From Dipteronia dyeriana (taxonomy: Eukaryota > Streptophyta > Magnoliopsida > Sapindales > Sapindaceae): a stretch of 64,000 bases of DNA. This document shows, one piece after another, positions 46,431-58,708 of the stretch. Within the stretch, counting starts at the first letter, position 1. Every line of letters starts with the position of its first letter. The stretch covers positions 22,077,098 through 22,141,097 of the forward strand of contig CM065297.1 in assembly GCA_032871835.1 (NCBI GenBank), in the 5' to 3' direction. Below the pieces are notes generated by a model, which worked only from the letters and a program-made list of their open reading frames with translations, had not been told where the DNA came from and ran no database searches. The position numbers and the translations under genes were made by a program.

Positions 46431-48426
46431 TGTTGGAACCCCGTTCACCGGTTACGCATCAAAACTAGATTTTAAAATTTTTAATACAGATCATAATCTG
46501 TATCTGAGACCAGGGAACTTGGGATCACAATTATTTTTCGGAACTAATACGTACAATATGTAAACACAGGAAAATGTAATCAATAAAATCAGAAGAATAA
46601 AATCTCACCAACGTTTGGAGGCTCCTTCACTTTACGATATGCTCCTGTCTGAACAACTCGATCTTCCTCGCTATCTCCCGGGACTGGTAACTGCGTATGG
46701 GTGCGTTACGGTCTCAGAAACTTGAATGGAGGATGCGGAGAGAAACCTTGAAGAAACTCTTTCCTCAATATCAGTACACAACCCTTACACGTTTTCACTG
46801 ATATCTCCTTTTTTAATATCAATCAACACTTGCATTGATATCTCATTTAATATCAATATCAATATCAATTCACGCACGTAATGAATGCAATTTGCATCTC
46901 ATGCAAAACCATTGATCAATACGTTTTTATCAGGTATGGTGATCTCACGCAACAAATACCAATTTCATCTCATGCAAATTGAATCTCACGCCTTGTGTTT
47001 CATTTGTTTCTCTTTTTTTTTTATTAATTCACGTGCACATGTATTTGGATCATATGTTGATTCTGATACTTGTGCATTAATATATATATATATATATATA
47101 TTGATAAAACTCATCAATTTAAATCTTTTAGGATATCTCATATCTCTAAAGATATTAATCAATTTGTTTTGAATTCAAACTCTTTAAACTCAAGAATTAA
47201 ATATCTAATTAAATAAAAATAAAATAATCAAATTATCTTATCTTTACAAATTAAATATCAATCAACACCCTCCAACTAATGATTATTTAGACAATTAAAT
47301 AATCTAATTATTTAATTAACATAATAATTATCATTCATTAATTAAATAATCTCATTATTCAATTAATTCCTGAATAAATACGTGTCACTTTCGTAACACA
47401 ATTAATTGGACAATCCAATTAATTTATCGTGACCCTTGTTACCTAAATCGATCGGGCTAGCAAGGGGACCTAATGGACCCACAGTATTTTGAGCTCCAAT
47501 ATCCTCGGAATCATTAATTAAACTCTTTAATTAATATTCATTGATTATTAACTCCAATGTTATTCCACTAAAAACCCTAATCTGCACTTTCTCAACTGTA
47601 GACGCTTTTAAACAGACCGATACAACTCGGTGTCCATCGATATAGCTATTACACATTGTGTGATCCTCCACAGTAGTTCATAATTAGAGCTGGGTCATAA
47701 TGTCTGTTATACCCCTCTAATTACATATAGCCTTTAAGTACCGTTGATTCTATAATAGGAGAGCGCTCATATTGTCCAAGCCCCGAATCAACCCTTAAGA
47801 GAACTACCGTCTACTTCTCAAAAGAAGGAGTGGATTTCACTATTATGTACAAACCTCCCCAGCCACAAGCCAAACCGTAATCCCAACATACGGAGCATAT
47901 TGATCGGGAACTGCATCCGACCTCACCCATGGTATATCAAAGACCACAATCTAACCTGAAGGAGTCGATAAGACACTCAGGGTTAAGATCACCCACATAT
48001 AGCTATCATTAGTCGATATATATGAATCTCATCGGTAAACGGATCTTGTTGAGAGATTCCTATAGATCATGGCCCGGTCCTATATGATCACATCATACAA
48101 TGTGTCTCCATTCCTATATCTCATATGAATGATTCAGGATAGAATCATCGTATATTACGGAATGGACCGCAGCTATAGATTAACCATAAATAAAGTACCC
48201 AGCTTTATTTGCTATCTATGGACTCTTTAGATTGCACGTCTCTTACTATATCCATCTGTATATGACACTCATATACACAGTTCGAGATTACATCCTGCAA
48301 TCTTGGATGTTAAATATATCCACAAGTTATAACATAAACAACACAACAAGAATGAATTGAACTTTTCCTTTTATTTATTTCATAAATCCATTTACAAATT
48401 ACATATTTAGGGCATAAACCCCAACA
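46431..48426 (-). repeat. copia1 5' LTR (right copy)
   Basis: 1996 bp, pairing with 29292-31358. The AT microsatellite here is short and a segment near 47757 is absent. Confidence 0.92.
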
Positions 48427-48431
48427 CTTGT

Positions 48432-48919
48432 CATCTAATGAAATTCTAACTTCTTAGTGTCGTGTTCTTCTTCTTTCCTGTTTTAAATTGATTGTATTTC
48501 AATTGTCCTTAGATCTCTTTCCTAATATAGACTCATATATCCATAAGGAAGTTTGTTTCCTTATTAGAGTGTGCTTCTAGACATCTTATTTTAGTGGGAC
48601 TCTCCCTCTACGTATTTTGGTCGTGATTCCATCGAATATGGATGGTACCTACGTGTCGTGTGTCTGATTGCTTATTTTACCTGACCAAGTTTTCTCCCCA
48701 TGATCGGTGGTTTTACCTGACCACAACCTTTGCCCCGACCATATTGACAACCCTGAGCAAATCTTCTTATCCGATCATCTGTGTTTTTTTTGTTAGGGGG
48801 TTTGATGGTTCTCTTTGGTCAACTGAGGTTGATTCGATCTGGTTGACTTCTGGCAATGTGGCACCCCCGGCTCTTGTCTTTTACTGACGTGTCACATCTT
48901 TTAGAATTTACCAATAACA
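48432..48919 (-). repeat. gypsy2 3' LTR, right fragment
   Basis: Matches 59028-59516 of the intact LTR and ends CAATAACA. With 28974-29291 it restores the LTR length. It adjoins the polypurine tract at 48920-48928. Confidence 0.9.
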
Positions 48920-48930
48920 CCCCCTTAAAC
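48920..48930 (-). other. Polypurine tract of gypsy2
   Basis: GTTTAAGGGGG on the - strand next to the 3' LTR, equivalent to the tract of gypsy1. Confidence 0.78.
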
Positions 48931-49335
48931 ATACAAGTCTGAGTATCTTGTTCGAAATGGAACCCACATGGCGAAGTGTGTTTAACTTTTTTTTTTGTCA
49001 TGACGTTCATTAATGTGCATTTAATGCTTCGCGGCTTAACGTTAATGTCAAATACGCTCGCTTCGACTGACGCAATCATTCAACCACTTTTTTGAATTTG
49101 AAACAGTGTGTGTTTTTCATTTAGTGTGCACCTACTCTCATTCACGTCTAGTGACGTGTACGTGCTCTTATGACATCATCTGCCCATACATATAATTCAT
49201 GGACTTTTCATTTTTCCCTCACGACTTCATAGAGCTCATCTGTAAAAAAACCTTAACTTTTCATCTTCTTCAGATTCTTGCTTTTATTTGCTTTTAAACT
49301 TCTGTGTTTTCGCTGCATTCGCTTATATTCCAAGT

Positions 49336-52300
49336 ATGGATCCAACTCTTCGTTATCGATATTTCAAACTTACCATGCACGCCATCGAGACTATCAATAA
49401 TGAGAATTTTGCTAGGTTTGAATCCGTTCTTTGGGGTCATTTTCACACTTATACTTCTTCATCCCAACCTATCACTTTGAATGTAGATTATTCTATGGCT
49501 CGTCTAGAGTTTATTCCTTCTTCTGCTAGCCCTCTTGTTTCCACTTCTGTTGGTGTTTATTCAGATATGTCGAAGACAACAAGGCAAACTTTCAGGGCTT
49601 CTCCCAAAGAAATCACCCGTCTGGCGAACAACTTAAAGATAGTTACCCAGGCGTGCTGAGATTTACAGCGAACCATCCTTGTGCCTTCAACCTCGAGATA
49701 AATGTGGTGACAGACGAGGAACTTGTAAAGTTTAGGGATCGGTTCGACCACCCTCGTTCAGTGTAATTGACCAACAGTGGCGAGCATGCAGTGTGGAATC
49801 CGTCTCTTGGTGCGGTTGCGATTTAAGGGGCCATGTTGTCTTTTGGGGTCACTTTCCCCTTATAGCCTTTCATCGTCCGGTTCTTGGCAGATGTGGGTGT
49901 TGCCCCTACTCAGCTAACTCCTAACTCATACCGGGTGTTAATCATCCTATTGCATTTGTGGAAGCAGATTGGGGCAAAATACACCTCGAACCCCTAGGAG
50001 ATACATAACTTTTATACTTTGGGTCAGTCTGATACAAAAGGGACTTTCTATCTCCAGTCGACGTTACCGAGCAGTTGGATTCCCCAAAGTTATAAGGAAA
50101 AGCCTACCCCTCCTATGCATAAAGACCATAATGGCTTCATCTGAGGGTTTCCTTCTTCCAAAAAGTACTGGTAGAACAGCTGGTTATTTGTCAATGGAGA
50201 CTTGGGTGAGATCGTGGTGGCTGATTCTTCCCATTGGCTAAATCGAAGCAGTGTCCTGAGGCATTTTTGTTTCCCCAAGCTATGGAACAAGACGACACCT
50301 ATTATGACTAGGGAACAGGCTGACACATTTGTTAAGGCTACTCAGACTCCTTGGGAGGTCAGGGACCGTCGTAGCTTATACTCGAAGAATGAGTTGATTG
50401 AACTGGGTCTCTTTCTCGAGATCTAAACTTCCTGGTGGTTGGTTATATCTTTTGCTCATTATTTCTCGTGAAGTCTTTTTTTTTTCAATTTATAAACCGG
50501 ACATCATTGTTGGTGAGCAGGCCGAAAAGGCTAAAAATCTTAAATGGGTGAGCAGGAGAGCGTTTATTGATCAAGTTGCTCAAGGCATTGCTCCTTCGGA
50601 ACATGACTTAGTGGAGCACATACAAGAGTTTGATCGTGATTTCCTGACGGTTCCTATTGATCAAGCTGTAGCTAGCAGTCAAGATTCTCCCCCATCGAAG
50701 CAGTCATGATCCCTCTCCCTCCGAAGCAGTCGGAAGGGGTCATCTAGGGATAAGTCTGGTCGGGTGCAGTCTTCCACAGAGGGATCCGAACGTGATCGAT
50801 CTAGTAGGGAGAGATCGAGCCAAGATAGGTCCATCAGGGACAAACAAAGTCAGGAGGAGACAAGTGAGGGACAATCTCATAGGGTCGAGTCTGATAACAA
50901 GATCCTTAGTAGCCGGGTAGCCAAAATAGTGGAGGGATCTTCTACCCCCAAGGCCACCCATAAGAGGGCGGAGGTTCTGAGTGATGCTGATTTGTTGCCA
51001 TCTCGGTCGGAGATTGGCCCAATTATTTTGGATTAAGAAACGGTGGACGATCAGGGGACCCTATTTGAATTGATTCTATGGGAGCAGTGGTCAAAGAGAA
51101 AGGGTGATCATATGGTTAAGGAGTTCTCTTCTGTCCCATCTGAATCATCATTGGTCGTGAATGTAGCAATGCCTTCAGGTTGTCCCTCACCTTCCCAGAT
51201 CTAACTCGATCGCTTCCCCACAGAGCTCCCAGCATATTGTCCATGGAAAGCCCTCATGGAGTATTCAGTTAAACGTCAAATAGTCTTTATTTACTCTGAC
51301 TCCGATGATGAGGAGCTTAATTCAGAGGAGCGATTTATTGATGATCTACTTGACATAATGGAGGAGCAAATGCTTGGACCGGTGCTGAAGTCAATGACTG
51401 GTGCTGCAATTAAGTTAGTTAAGGATGTTCAGGCAGCCTAGTCTAGGGATATTTCAGCAATTACACCGCTCGGGTGCCTCCCTAAGGATGGTGTCAATAA
51501 AGGTCAAGCTCCTGAAGGGCAGATTTTTCAAGCTCTTGTAACTAATTCTCAGACTGGTGAGGGTGTTGCAGTCTCAAAGACACTAAAAGTTGTTGACCCA
51601 ACTCTTCTAGTGATACCTCCGACCACAGCCAATCCATCTCATCAGTAATTCCAGATGTTCCATTTTTCAAATCCTCTCATCCCCCTCGCTCAAGCAGTTC
51701 TCGAGCTAATCCCCTATCCATGCTTCGATTAATGTCAGTTGGTGAGGGGTATATTAGCGATGGGTACTAAAAGAAAGTCAGGACTGCTGCTGCTTCTGAG
51801 CGGATCCACATGATTTTTAACAATGATGTTTTAATAAGTGCCTTCTACATAGTCTTTTGCTTGCACACTTTCCAGTTTCTCTAACTTTTACCCATTTTCT
51901 TCAGACGGTGGAATTACTGACCCAAGCTTTGGCTAATCAAAAAGGACAGGCTGCTGAGATATCTTGGTTAAAGAAAGCTCTTGTCGAAAAAGAGGATGCT
52001 CTCAAGTCTTCTTCTACCAGTGCTTCCAAGGTTAAGCAGTATGAAGAGAAGATGAAGGCCCATGCTGCAACTAAGCTTGCCTTGAGAAAGAACATAACCA
52101 ACATCTAGAGTAGGGCTTTGGTATCTAAGACAACCCTTAGGCAGCGTACAACGAGAAATGTTGAGCTAGAGAAGAGGGTAGCCAGAGAAGAATTACAGAA
52201 TACTTAACTTGAGTTAAGGGCCATCCTGGTCAAGACGGCGGTAAAGAAGTCTCAAGAGGAGACTCGGCTTGCTCAAGAAACCCTTACCTCTACCCAACAA

Positions 52301-52530
52301 ATCATGCTTGAAAGGCATGAGGTATTTGAATAGGCTCGGATCCATTATGAGTACCCGGTCAAGGATTTGGAGCAGCAGAAAGTTAGTATGAAGGTTTTTT
52401 CTTAGGAGGCTAGGTTGGCCCTTGAAGACCAGAATGTGGACCGCTACAAAAGATCCCCCAGATTTTGATGTCATCATGCTGAGGGAATTTGAGAGGGGGC
52501 TGACCACCACTCAAGCTTTGTTCAACTAAT
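49336..52530 (+). pseudogene. gypsy2 antisense gene, decayed homologue of the gypsy1 antisense gene
   Basis: ATG at 49336 (MDPTLRYRYFKLTMHAIE) begins a frame of 108 codons with the same opening as the gypsy1 protein. Beyond a stop at 49657 the conserved domain continues in pieces, with FGVTFPL, PFIVRFLADVGVAPTQL, PNSYRVL and a GFPSSKKYW block near 50130-50170. Later parts are Ser- and Asp-rich (50398-51036, 51256-51441), and a coiled-coil-like frame lies at 51857-52108. Near 52440-52510 the translation gives YKRSP followed by LREFERGL, the counterpart of the gypsy1 C-terminal motif. It runs against pol of its own element and ends about 340 bp from the pol end. Function unknown. Confidence 0.75.
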
Positions 52531-52870
52531 GGCTTATCCCATCAGGTGCTTGCTACCTAAAGATGACCTAACAATGCTTTATTGCACCTAGTTAGTCTTG
52601 GTGAGTGTACATTGTCTTTGCGACATATATTTTTAGCTCCCTCACTGGGTCTCTTGGGTGCCCCAACTGATACTGAGCAATTTCTAGGTGCCCTTAGATT
52701 GCTTTTGTATACGAAAGTAAATTTTAGAACACTATTCTTGGATTATGAAATTGTTCCCACGAATGGGCTTTTATTGAATGCTAAAAGGAAACATAAAACA
52801 ATCAGTTAACAAAGCAAATCAATCTTTAAAGAAATAAAAACATATAAGAAAAACTGAGGGACCCCTAGGG

Positions 52871-54140
52871 TTATAACATCTTTAGGTATTGAGCATTGCA
52901 TGACCTTGGTATCTCGCTTCCTTCTTGTCGAGCAAGGTTGTACACCCCATATCCGGCCAACCCGATCTCTTGGTATGGACCTTCCCATTTATCCTCTAAA
53001 TCCCCAGCTAACTTATCTCTTGTACTGGGTGACACCCTTCTCATAACTAGATCTCTAAGTTGGAATCTCCTGAATCGGACATGCGAGTTATAGTATCTAG
53101 CAACTCTTTGCTGATAAGCCGTGGTCCTTACCCTCGACGCATCTTTTTTTCCTTCCAACTCGTCTAAGTTCTGTTTCAGCAGACCATATATGACTTAGAG
53201 TGGAAAAGATGCACCCTTGGTAAGTTATAAATTACATCAACCGGGATCACTGCATCTGTCCCGAACGTTAGTGAATAAGGGGTTTTCCCTATTGAAGTCC
53301 TTTTTATGGTTCGGTATGCCCATAGAACTTCATGCAGCTTGTCTGCCCAGTTCCCTTTCCTGAAATCTAGCGTTTCCTTCAGTGTATGATTGATTATCTT
53401 GTTTATTGCTTCTGTCTGGCCATTGGTCTGAGAGTAAGCTGGTATGGCATAATAATTTTTTATGCCGAAATCTAGACACATGTTTCTAAAATTGTCACTA
53501 TCGAGTTGAGTTCTGTTGTCCGTGATTATTGTGTCTAGGATTCTTTATCGGTAGATGATGTTCTTCTTGACAAAAATCGTTGTATTGGCCTCAATTATAT
53601 GTACCAGCGCTTCTGCCTCGACCTATTTGGTAAAGTAATCTACGGCCATATTGGGGTGTTTTGCCCCACCTTTGGTTGCAGTTGGCATCTGGCCGATCAA
53701 GTCTAACCCCCATATGGGGAACAACCAAGGGGATTACAGGCTCTTCAACTGTTCAGGAGGCCTATTTACATTATTAGCTATCCTCTGTAAACCCTCACAT
53801 TGATCCACGACTACCTGAGCGTCTTGGAATAGGGTTGGCCAGCAGAAGCCTTGTTTGAGAGTTTTGTGTGCCATGCTTTTAACTTATGAGTGATTCCCAT
53901 ATACTTCTCTGTGGATGCTTTCAAATATCCGTCTGTCTTCCTTTTGGCAGACACATCTCCGTAAGGCCTTCGAGAATCCTCTCCTGTACAATTGTCCCCG
54001 ACCATCGAGTACATGGTAGCTCTATATCTGAGACGTTTTGCTTCAATTAATTCTGTTGGCAGTATTCCATCCTCTGAGTATTCCTTGATCGGGGTCATCC
54101 AAGTAGTGTGCTCTCCTTTAATTGCTCTAATATCCAACAT
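52871..54140 (-). pseudogene. gypsy2 integrase
   Basis: The N-terminal portion is broken at 54140-53811. The core shows a TDN-containing second Asp motif near 53522 and SQTNGQTEAINKIINHTL with the catalytic Glu (about 53440). The C-terminal tail at 53158-52871 has RVARYYNSHVRFRRFQLRDL and LEDKWEGPYQEIGLAGYGVY, ending at TGA/TAG near 52871. Several frameshifts and stops. Confidence 0.85.
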
Positions 54141-54699
54141 TTCTTCTTGGTTCTCGATGCTTAGCCTTTTAAGACGAGCAACTGGGATGGTTTTTGACTG
54201 TACATTGATAGTACTGACACCAACTTTGACAAAGATTCTGCCTTCTCATTTTTCTCCCTCGGGATCTGGGTGATCCTATACATCTAAAATCTACATAGCA
54301 ATACTTTGGCTACCCCCAAATTTGGTTTACTGCCACTTGCAAGTCACTAAATATTTCTAGCTCATCTTCCCCTAAAGCCATACAAACTCTGAGTCCTGCC
54401 AAAAGTGCCTCATACTCATGCATGTTATTAATGGTTTTAAAGTCAAACCGTAAGGCACATTCTACCTGATCACCTTCTGGTGTAGATATGACTATCCTGA
54501 CCCCTCTGCCATGAGTGTTTGATGACCCATCTGTGTGTAACTTCCATGTGAACTCATCATTCTCCTTCAGCATCTTGATCACCTCAATGTTTAGTTCGGT
54601 AAACTCTGTGATCATGTCAGCCACTACTTTCCTCTTTATTACGGCCCACGGTAGGTATGCTATCTCAAACTCGCTCAACTTCACAACCAACTTGGTCAG
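54141..54699 (-). pseudogene. gypsy2 second (plant-type) RNase H
   Basis: An open frame of 126 codons (54690-54310) contains KLHTDGSSNTHGRGVRIVI, MHEYEALLAGLRV and EIFSDLQVAVNQ, with the acidic residues kept. The remainder of the domain is broken. It has the same position and phrase pattern as gypsy1. Confidence 0.85.
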
Positions 54700-56024
54700 T
54701 CTCCCCGGACATTTCAGGTTTCAATAGAATTTACTTCAACGGATAGTCGGTATAGACCTCGATCCCGTGGGCTTGAAAACACGACCTTAACTTCCTTACT
54801 GCAATCACAATGGCTAGTGCCATCTGCTCTGATGATGAATACCTTGTCTCCGTTGGCAACAAAGCCTTGCTTGTGTAATATAATGGCTTTTGTACCCCTC
54901 ATCTGATCTGACCAGTACTGAACCTATCGCTACAGACGTTACTGACAAGTACAAGTAAAGCACTTCTCCTTTAAAGGTTGAATACGATTGGTGCTTTTTC
55001 TAAATATTCCTTGATCTTCCTAAAGGCCTGTTCACACTCATCGTTCCATTCTACCTCCTTACCTTTCTTAATTGCCTTAAAAAGGGGAAGACACTTGTCA
55101 ATCAATTTGATTATGAATCGATTTAGAGATGCCAAGCACCCTGTTAGCCTTTAGATTTCCTTTAAGGTTCTTGGAGACCTCATTTCCTCCAATGCCTTTA
55201 TTTTCTCTGGGTTAACTTCAATTCCCCTCTGGTGAACTTGGAACCTTAGGAATCTCCTCGAAGGTACTCCAAAGACATACTTTTTTGGGTTGAGCTTCAT
55301 ACCGAACCTTCGAAGCACTCCAAATGTTTCCCTAAGATCCCTTGCATGTTCCTCTGATGTAATATTTATTGTCAGCATATCATCCACGTATACTTCCATG
55401 TTTCTGTCGACCTGTCGAACGAACATCTTATTCACCAGTCTCTAGTAAGTTGCCCCGGTATTTTTGAGACCAAAAGGCATGACTCTATAACAATATAGCC
55501 CATGGTCGGTGGTAAAGGATGTTTTGTCTTCGTAAGGTTTGAACATCCGGATCTAGTTATATCTGCATCCATGAAGCTCAACAATTCATGACCGGATGTT
55601 GCTTCCACTAACTGGTCAATCCGAGGTAGAGAATAGCTATCCTTCGGGCATGCTTTTTTGAGGTCAGTGAAATCCCCACACATCCTCCGTCGGTCATTCT
55701 TCTTTTTTACTAGCACCACGTTGGCCACCCATTCAGGGTACTTTACTTCCCTTATAGATCTTGCTGCCAACAGTTTCTCTACCTCCTCTTTGATCATTTT
55801 GTTCCTCTCCAGGTTAAACCGCCTTCTTTTCTGAATGACCGGCTTATGGTTAGGGAACAATGCGAAATTATCTTTGAATCGATTCCAGGCATATCCTCAT
55901 GTTTCCATGCAAACATGTCTTTATATTCCTTCAGTAGACTGGTTATCTCCTCCCGTACTTGCTTTGTCAGCCGAGCCCCAAGCCTTACAGTCTTTTCGGG
56001 AGTGTGGTCATCAACTGCAACCAC
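54700..56024 (-). pseudogene. gypsy2 reverse transcriptase and Ty3-type RNase H
   Basis: Starts with EYKDMFAWKHEDMPGID; then CGDFTDLKKACPKDSY and LLSFMDAD, a frameshift near 55560, then in the next frame EVYVDDMLTINIT with catalytic YVDD at 55390-55379 and GFQVHQRGIEVNPEKI-like text. The Ty3-type RNase H between 55150 and 54700 is heavily broken, with YYTSKALLP readable near 54880. Confidence 0.88.
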
Positions 56025-56675
56025 TATGGTCGGTTCATCTTCCTGGCTTTTCTCATCTTTCGGAGGTGTCTCCCTCGTGGTCCAGGTCGAACTTGGTTAG
56101 ATTTTCTGCTCCAACCTCAACATTATCCATTTTCTGGTCTTCATACTGGCCAAAGGTGTACACCTGTATTACCCTCGATTTGGCTTTCTCCCTATACATA
56201 ACCAGATTTGCCTTTCTTACCCACTCCTGTGAGCTTCTCATGACTTCCATTCCTGCTTCTATAGGAAACTTCACTGTTAGTGCATAGGTGGCGGTCACGA
56301 CCTTCGTTTTTTTTTTAAGAAAGGCTGGCCCTGTAGGGCAATGTATGGTCAATTATCTTCATTCACAACCACAAAGTCTAGTAGCACTGTCTTAGTATAG
56401 GGAAAGATTTTGATCTCTACAGGCAACGTCACCGTTCCTAACGTTCTTACTTTTGCTCCTCCAAAGCCCCTAAGTAGGACTTTATATGGTTGGAGGTCTA
56501 TTCTTTGTAACCCAAGTTGGTCAAACATTTCTACACTTAGAATATCTACTGAGCTTGCATTATCGATTAGCACCCTTCTTACTTCCCTATGCCCTACACG
56601 AACCGACACCACAGTTGCGTCGTACGACCTTACTTCCGATGCATGTGCATCTGCTTCAGTGAAAATTATTGGGTC
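56025..56675 (-). pseudogene. gypsy2 aspartic protease region
   Basis: VLIDNASSVDILSVEMFDQ carries the active site, with Ala for the Gly of DNGS in gypsy1, and LLDFVVVNEDN follows. A frameshift at about 56350 leads to a second frame with KVVTATYALTVKFP, which matches gypsy1 downstream of its YNALLGR motif. Confidence 0.85.
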
Positions 56676-58618
56676 CTATCCTTGTTTTGATTTCTTCTGA
56701 TCGGGCCCTAGCCGATTCACCTCCAGATTTCTTTGACCATCTATAGCTTCCCTAACTTCGGACATCCTCTCTCGACTATTTCTCTCGGTGTATAACCCCT
56801 CAAAGATGGTAAAGACTGCCACATCATCTGAACTTTTCCTGGGGCTTCTATGACTTATATCTTGCCCCTCAACCGTGGTATTCTTACACTGGTCACCCTC
56901 ACTCTTGAGGATCATGTCTTTAAGGTGTCCTTCTCTGACTAGCTTTTTGATGTTATCCCTCAGCTGATAACATCTAGAGGTTTCATGGTCGTTCTCCTGG
57001 TGAAACCTGCAGTATTTGGTGGTGTCTCTTATAGCAAAACTCGACTGCTTAGGGGGTTTCTTGTACAAATTCTTATCTTCTATCACATTCCTGATTTCTT
57101 CTTACCTTCGGGCCAGTGGAGTGTAATTAATGTATTGCTGCTTGAATTGCTTACCACATTTGTCACCATCCTTTCGTCTGTCCTTACCTTTTCCTCTACT
57201 ACCTTTCTGCTCCCTTTTACCGTTGTTCCTTGAATTACCATCCTTGTGCTTTTGGCTACTTTTCGACCGACCCTCGTGTATGAGCTCTCCACCATGGGCT
57301 AGTTGTTCTTCCTCTGCTATGGCGCATCCTCCGACATGGTCTACCGTGCTTACATACGTGGTCGACCCCCTTTGCCTCAGGTTTAGGATAAGATGGTTGT
57401 GCTGTAAAATATTGATGAATGCCGACACTACTGCATCATCGTTGGGATCTTACCCTTCTGACACCTCTTGTGAGAATCTAGCCAGGTAGTTTTCAACTTC
57501 TCGTCCCTCATTTGCGTTATGGTCGACAAGGCTAATATCGATTTCCTTCGCTGGATACTTCTCATGAACTGTCTGGTGAACACTTGTACTAACTCTTCAA
57601 AATTCCTAATGGAGCCTGCAGATAGCCCTCCAAACCATATGGATCCCCGATCTTCCAATGTTTACGGGAACATCCGACACATGAGGGCTTCATCATAATC
57701 ATAATGTGTCATTGCACTTTGGTACCTTCTTGCATGCTCTCGTGGGTCAATACTGGTTTTGAATTGCTCTACATACGACATTCTGAATTTCTCTGAAAAT
57801 GGGTCAGCCTTATAGAATCAGCAAACATGTTTCTGGAGTTCCCGATCAGTGGGTTTCCCACATTCTGCCTTCGTTCAAGGGCTTATATCCTCCTAAGGAA
57901 AATCTCTCGCTACCCTTCAGGCTCCATATGTTCACCAAACCTTTGACGGATAGTGAGCCCATATGGGTCATTGGGGATTCTTCCGCTGATCTGGGCATCG
58001 AAGGGGTCATGCCTGACTGTAGGGATTGGCTCCCTACGCCTTCTAGGGGTTGTTTCATCGTCACTTGAATGTAAACGGGACCTTTTTCGCTGGCTATCTT
58101 GTCTTTGTGCTTGTTCATGGTAGGTTTTCGCTCTATTGTACCTTTCCAGGTCTTCCCGCAAACTAGACTCTCGATTTCCCTAGCTTCCCGATCTTCTCGG
58201 CCATCTCTTGTATGTGAATGCCCCTTTTTTCATGATGCTCGGCCTTATCTCTTGTAGATTTCTAAGGCACTCCTGGAGTGACCGCTACTATCTCGGAGCG
58301 TATCTTGGGATCCTGGGTCACCATCGGCGTGGAAAATTAATACGGCGAACGTAGGTTAGTCATGGGTGATATGCTGATTCCCAACCTAGCAGCATCCTCG
58401 ATGACTTTTCACAGGGACTCCTGAATCTGCTTGAATGCTTCCGGGGAGATATTAGTGGCTACACCCGTGGATATAACAGCGTCAAGTCTGGTTGATGGCA
58501 GGGTCCTTAAGGATGGGTCTTCTCTTGTGGTACTGACATCAACATGATTAGAAACGTTGGCACCACGTGAAACGTCAACGTTGCGTGGAGATGAACTTCT
58601 GTCTCTATCTGTGTCCAT
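56676..58618 (-). pseudogene. gypsy2 gag
   Basis: ATG 58618-58616 (MDTDRDRSSSPR) lies about 68 bases past the primer-binding site. The Arg/Ser-rich N terminus is followed by the capsid domain (SIWFGGLSAGSIRNFEELVQ, about 57645-57586) and a CX2HX4HX4C knuckle (CRFHQENDHETSRC, about 57014-56973), as in gypsy1. Stops and frameshifts at several points, including 58409 and about 57430. Confidence 0.85.
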
Positions 58619-58685
58619 GGTGTCGCCTTTAGCTAACTTCTTTCAAAAGTTGATCACGTAAACGAAATACTTCTGGAGGTTCAGC

Positions 58686-58703
58686 CCTCTTCTTCTAGCG
58701 CCA
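58686..58703 (-). other. Primer-binding site of gypsy2
   Basis: TGGCGCTAGAAGAAGAGG on the - strand, five bases after the 5' LTR, differing at one base from the gypsy1 site over 18 bases. Confidence 0.72.
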
Positions 58704-58708
58704 GTTAT

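Larger units (their letters stand above)
29292..48426 (-). mobile_element. Ty1/copia retrotransposon 'copia1' (Tork/Angela-like), host to copia2
   Basis: LTRs at 29292-31358 and 46431-48426 begin TGTTGGAACCCCG and end AACCCCAACA on the + strand. CTTGT is duplicated at 29287-29291 and 48427-48431. Genes run on the - strand: gag, protease, integrase, reverse transcriptase, RNase H, the copia order. Without copia2 it is about 9.5 kb. LTRs near 2 kb and the Met primer site suggest the Tork/Angela group, which is an inference. Confidence 0.92.

Noticed and set aside
55835..56287. 150-codon + strand frame
   Set aside because: Lies opposite the gypsy2 protease and reverse transcriptase region, which explains the sequence.
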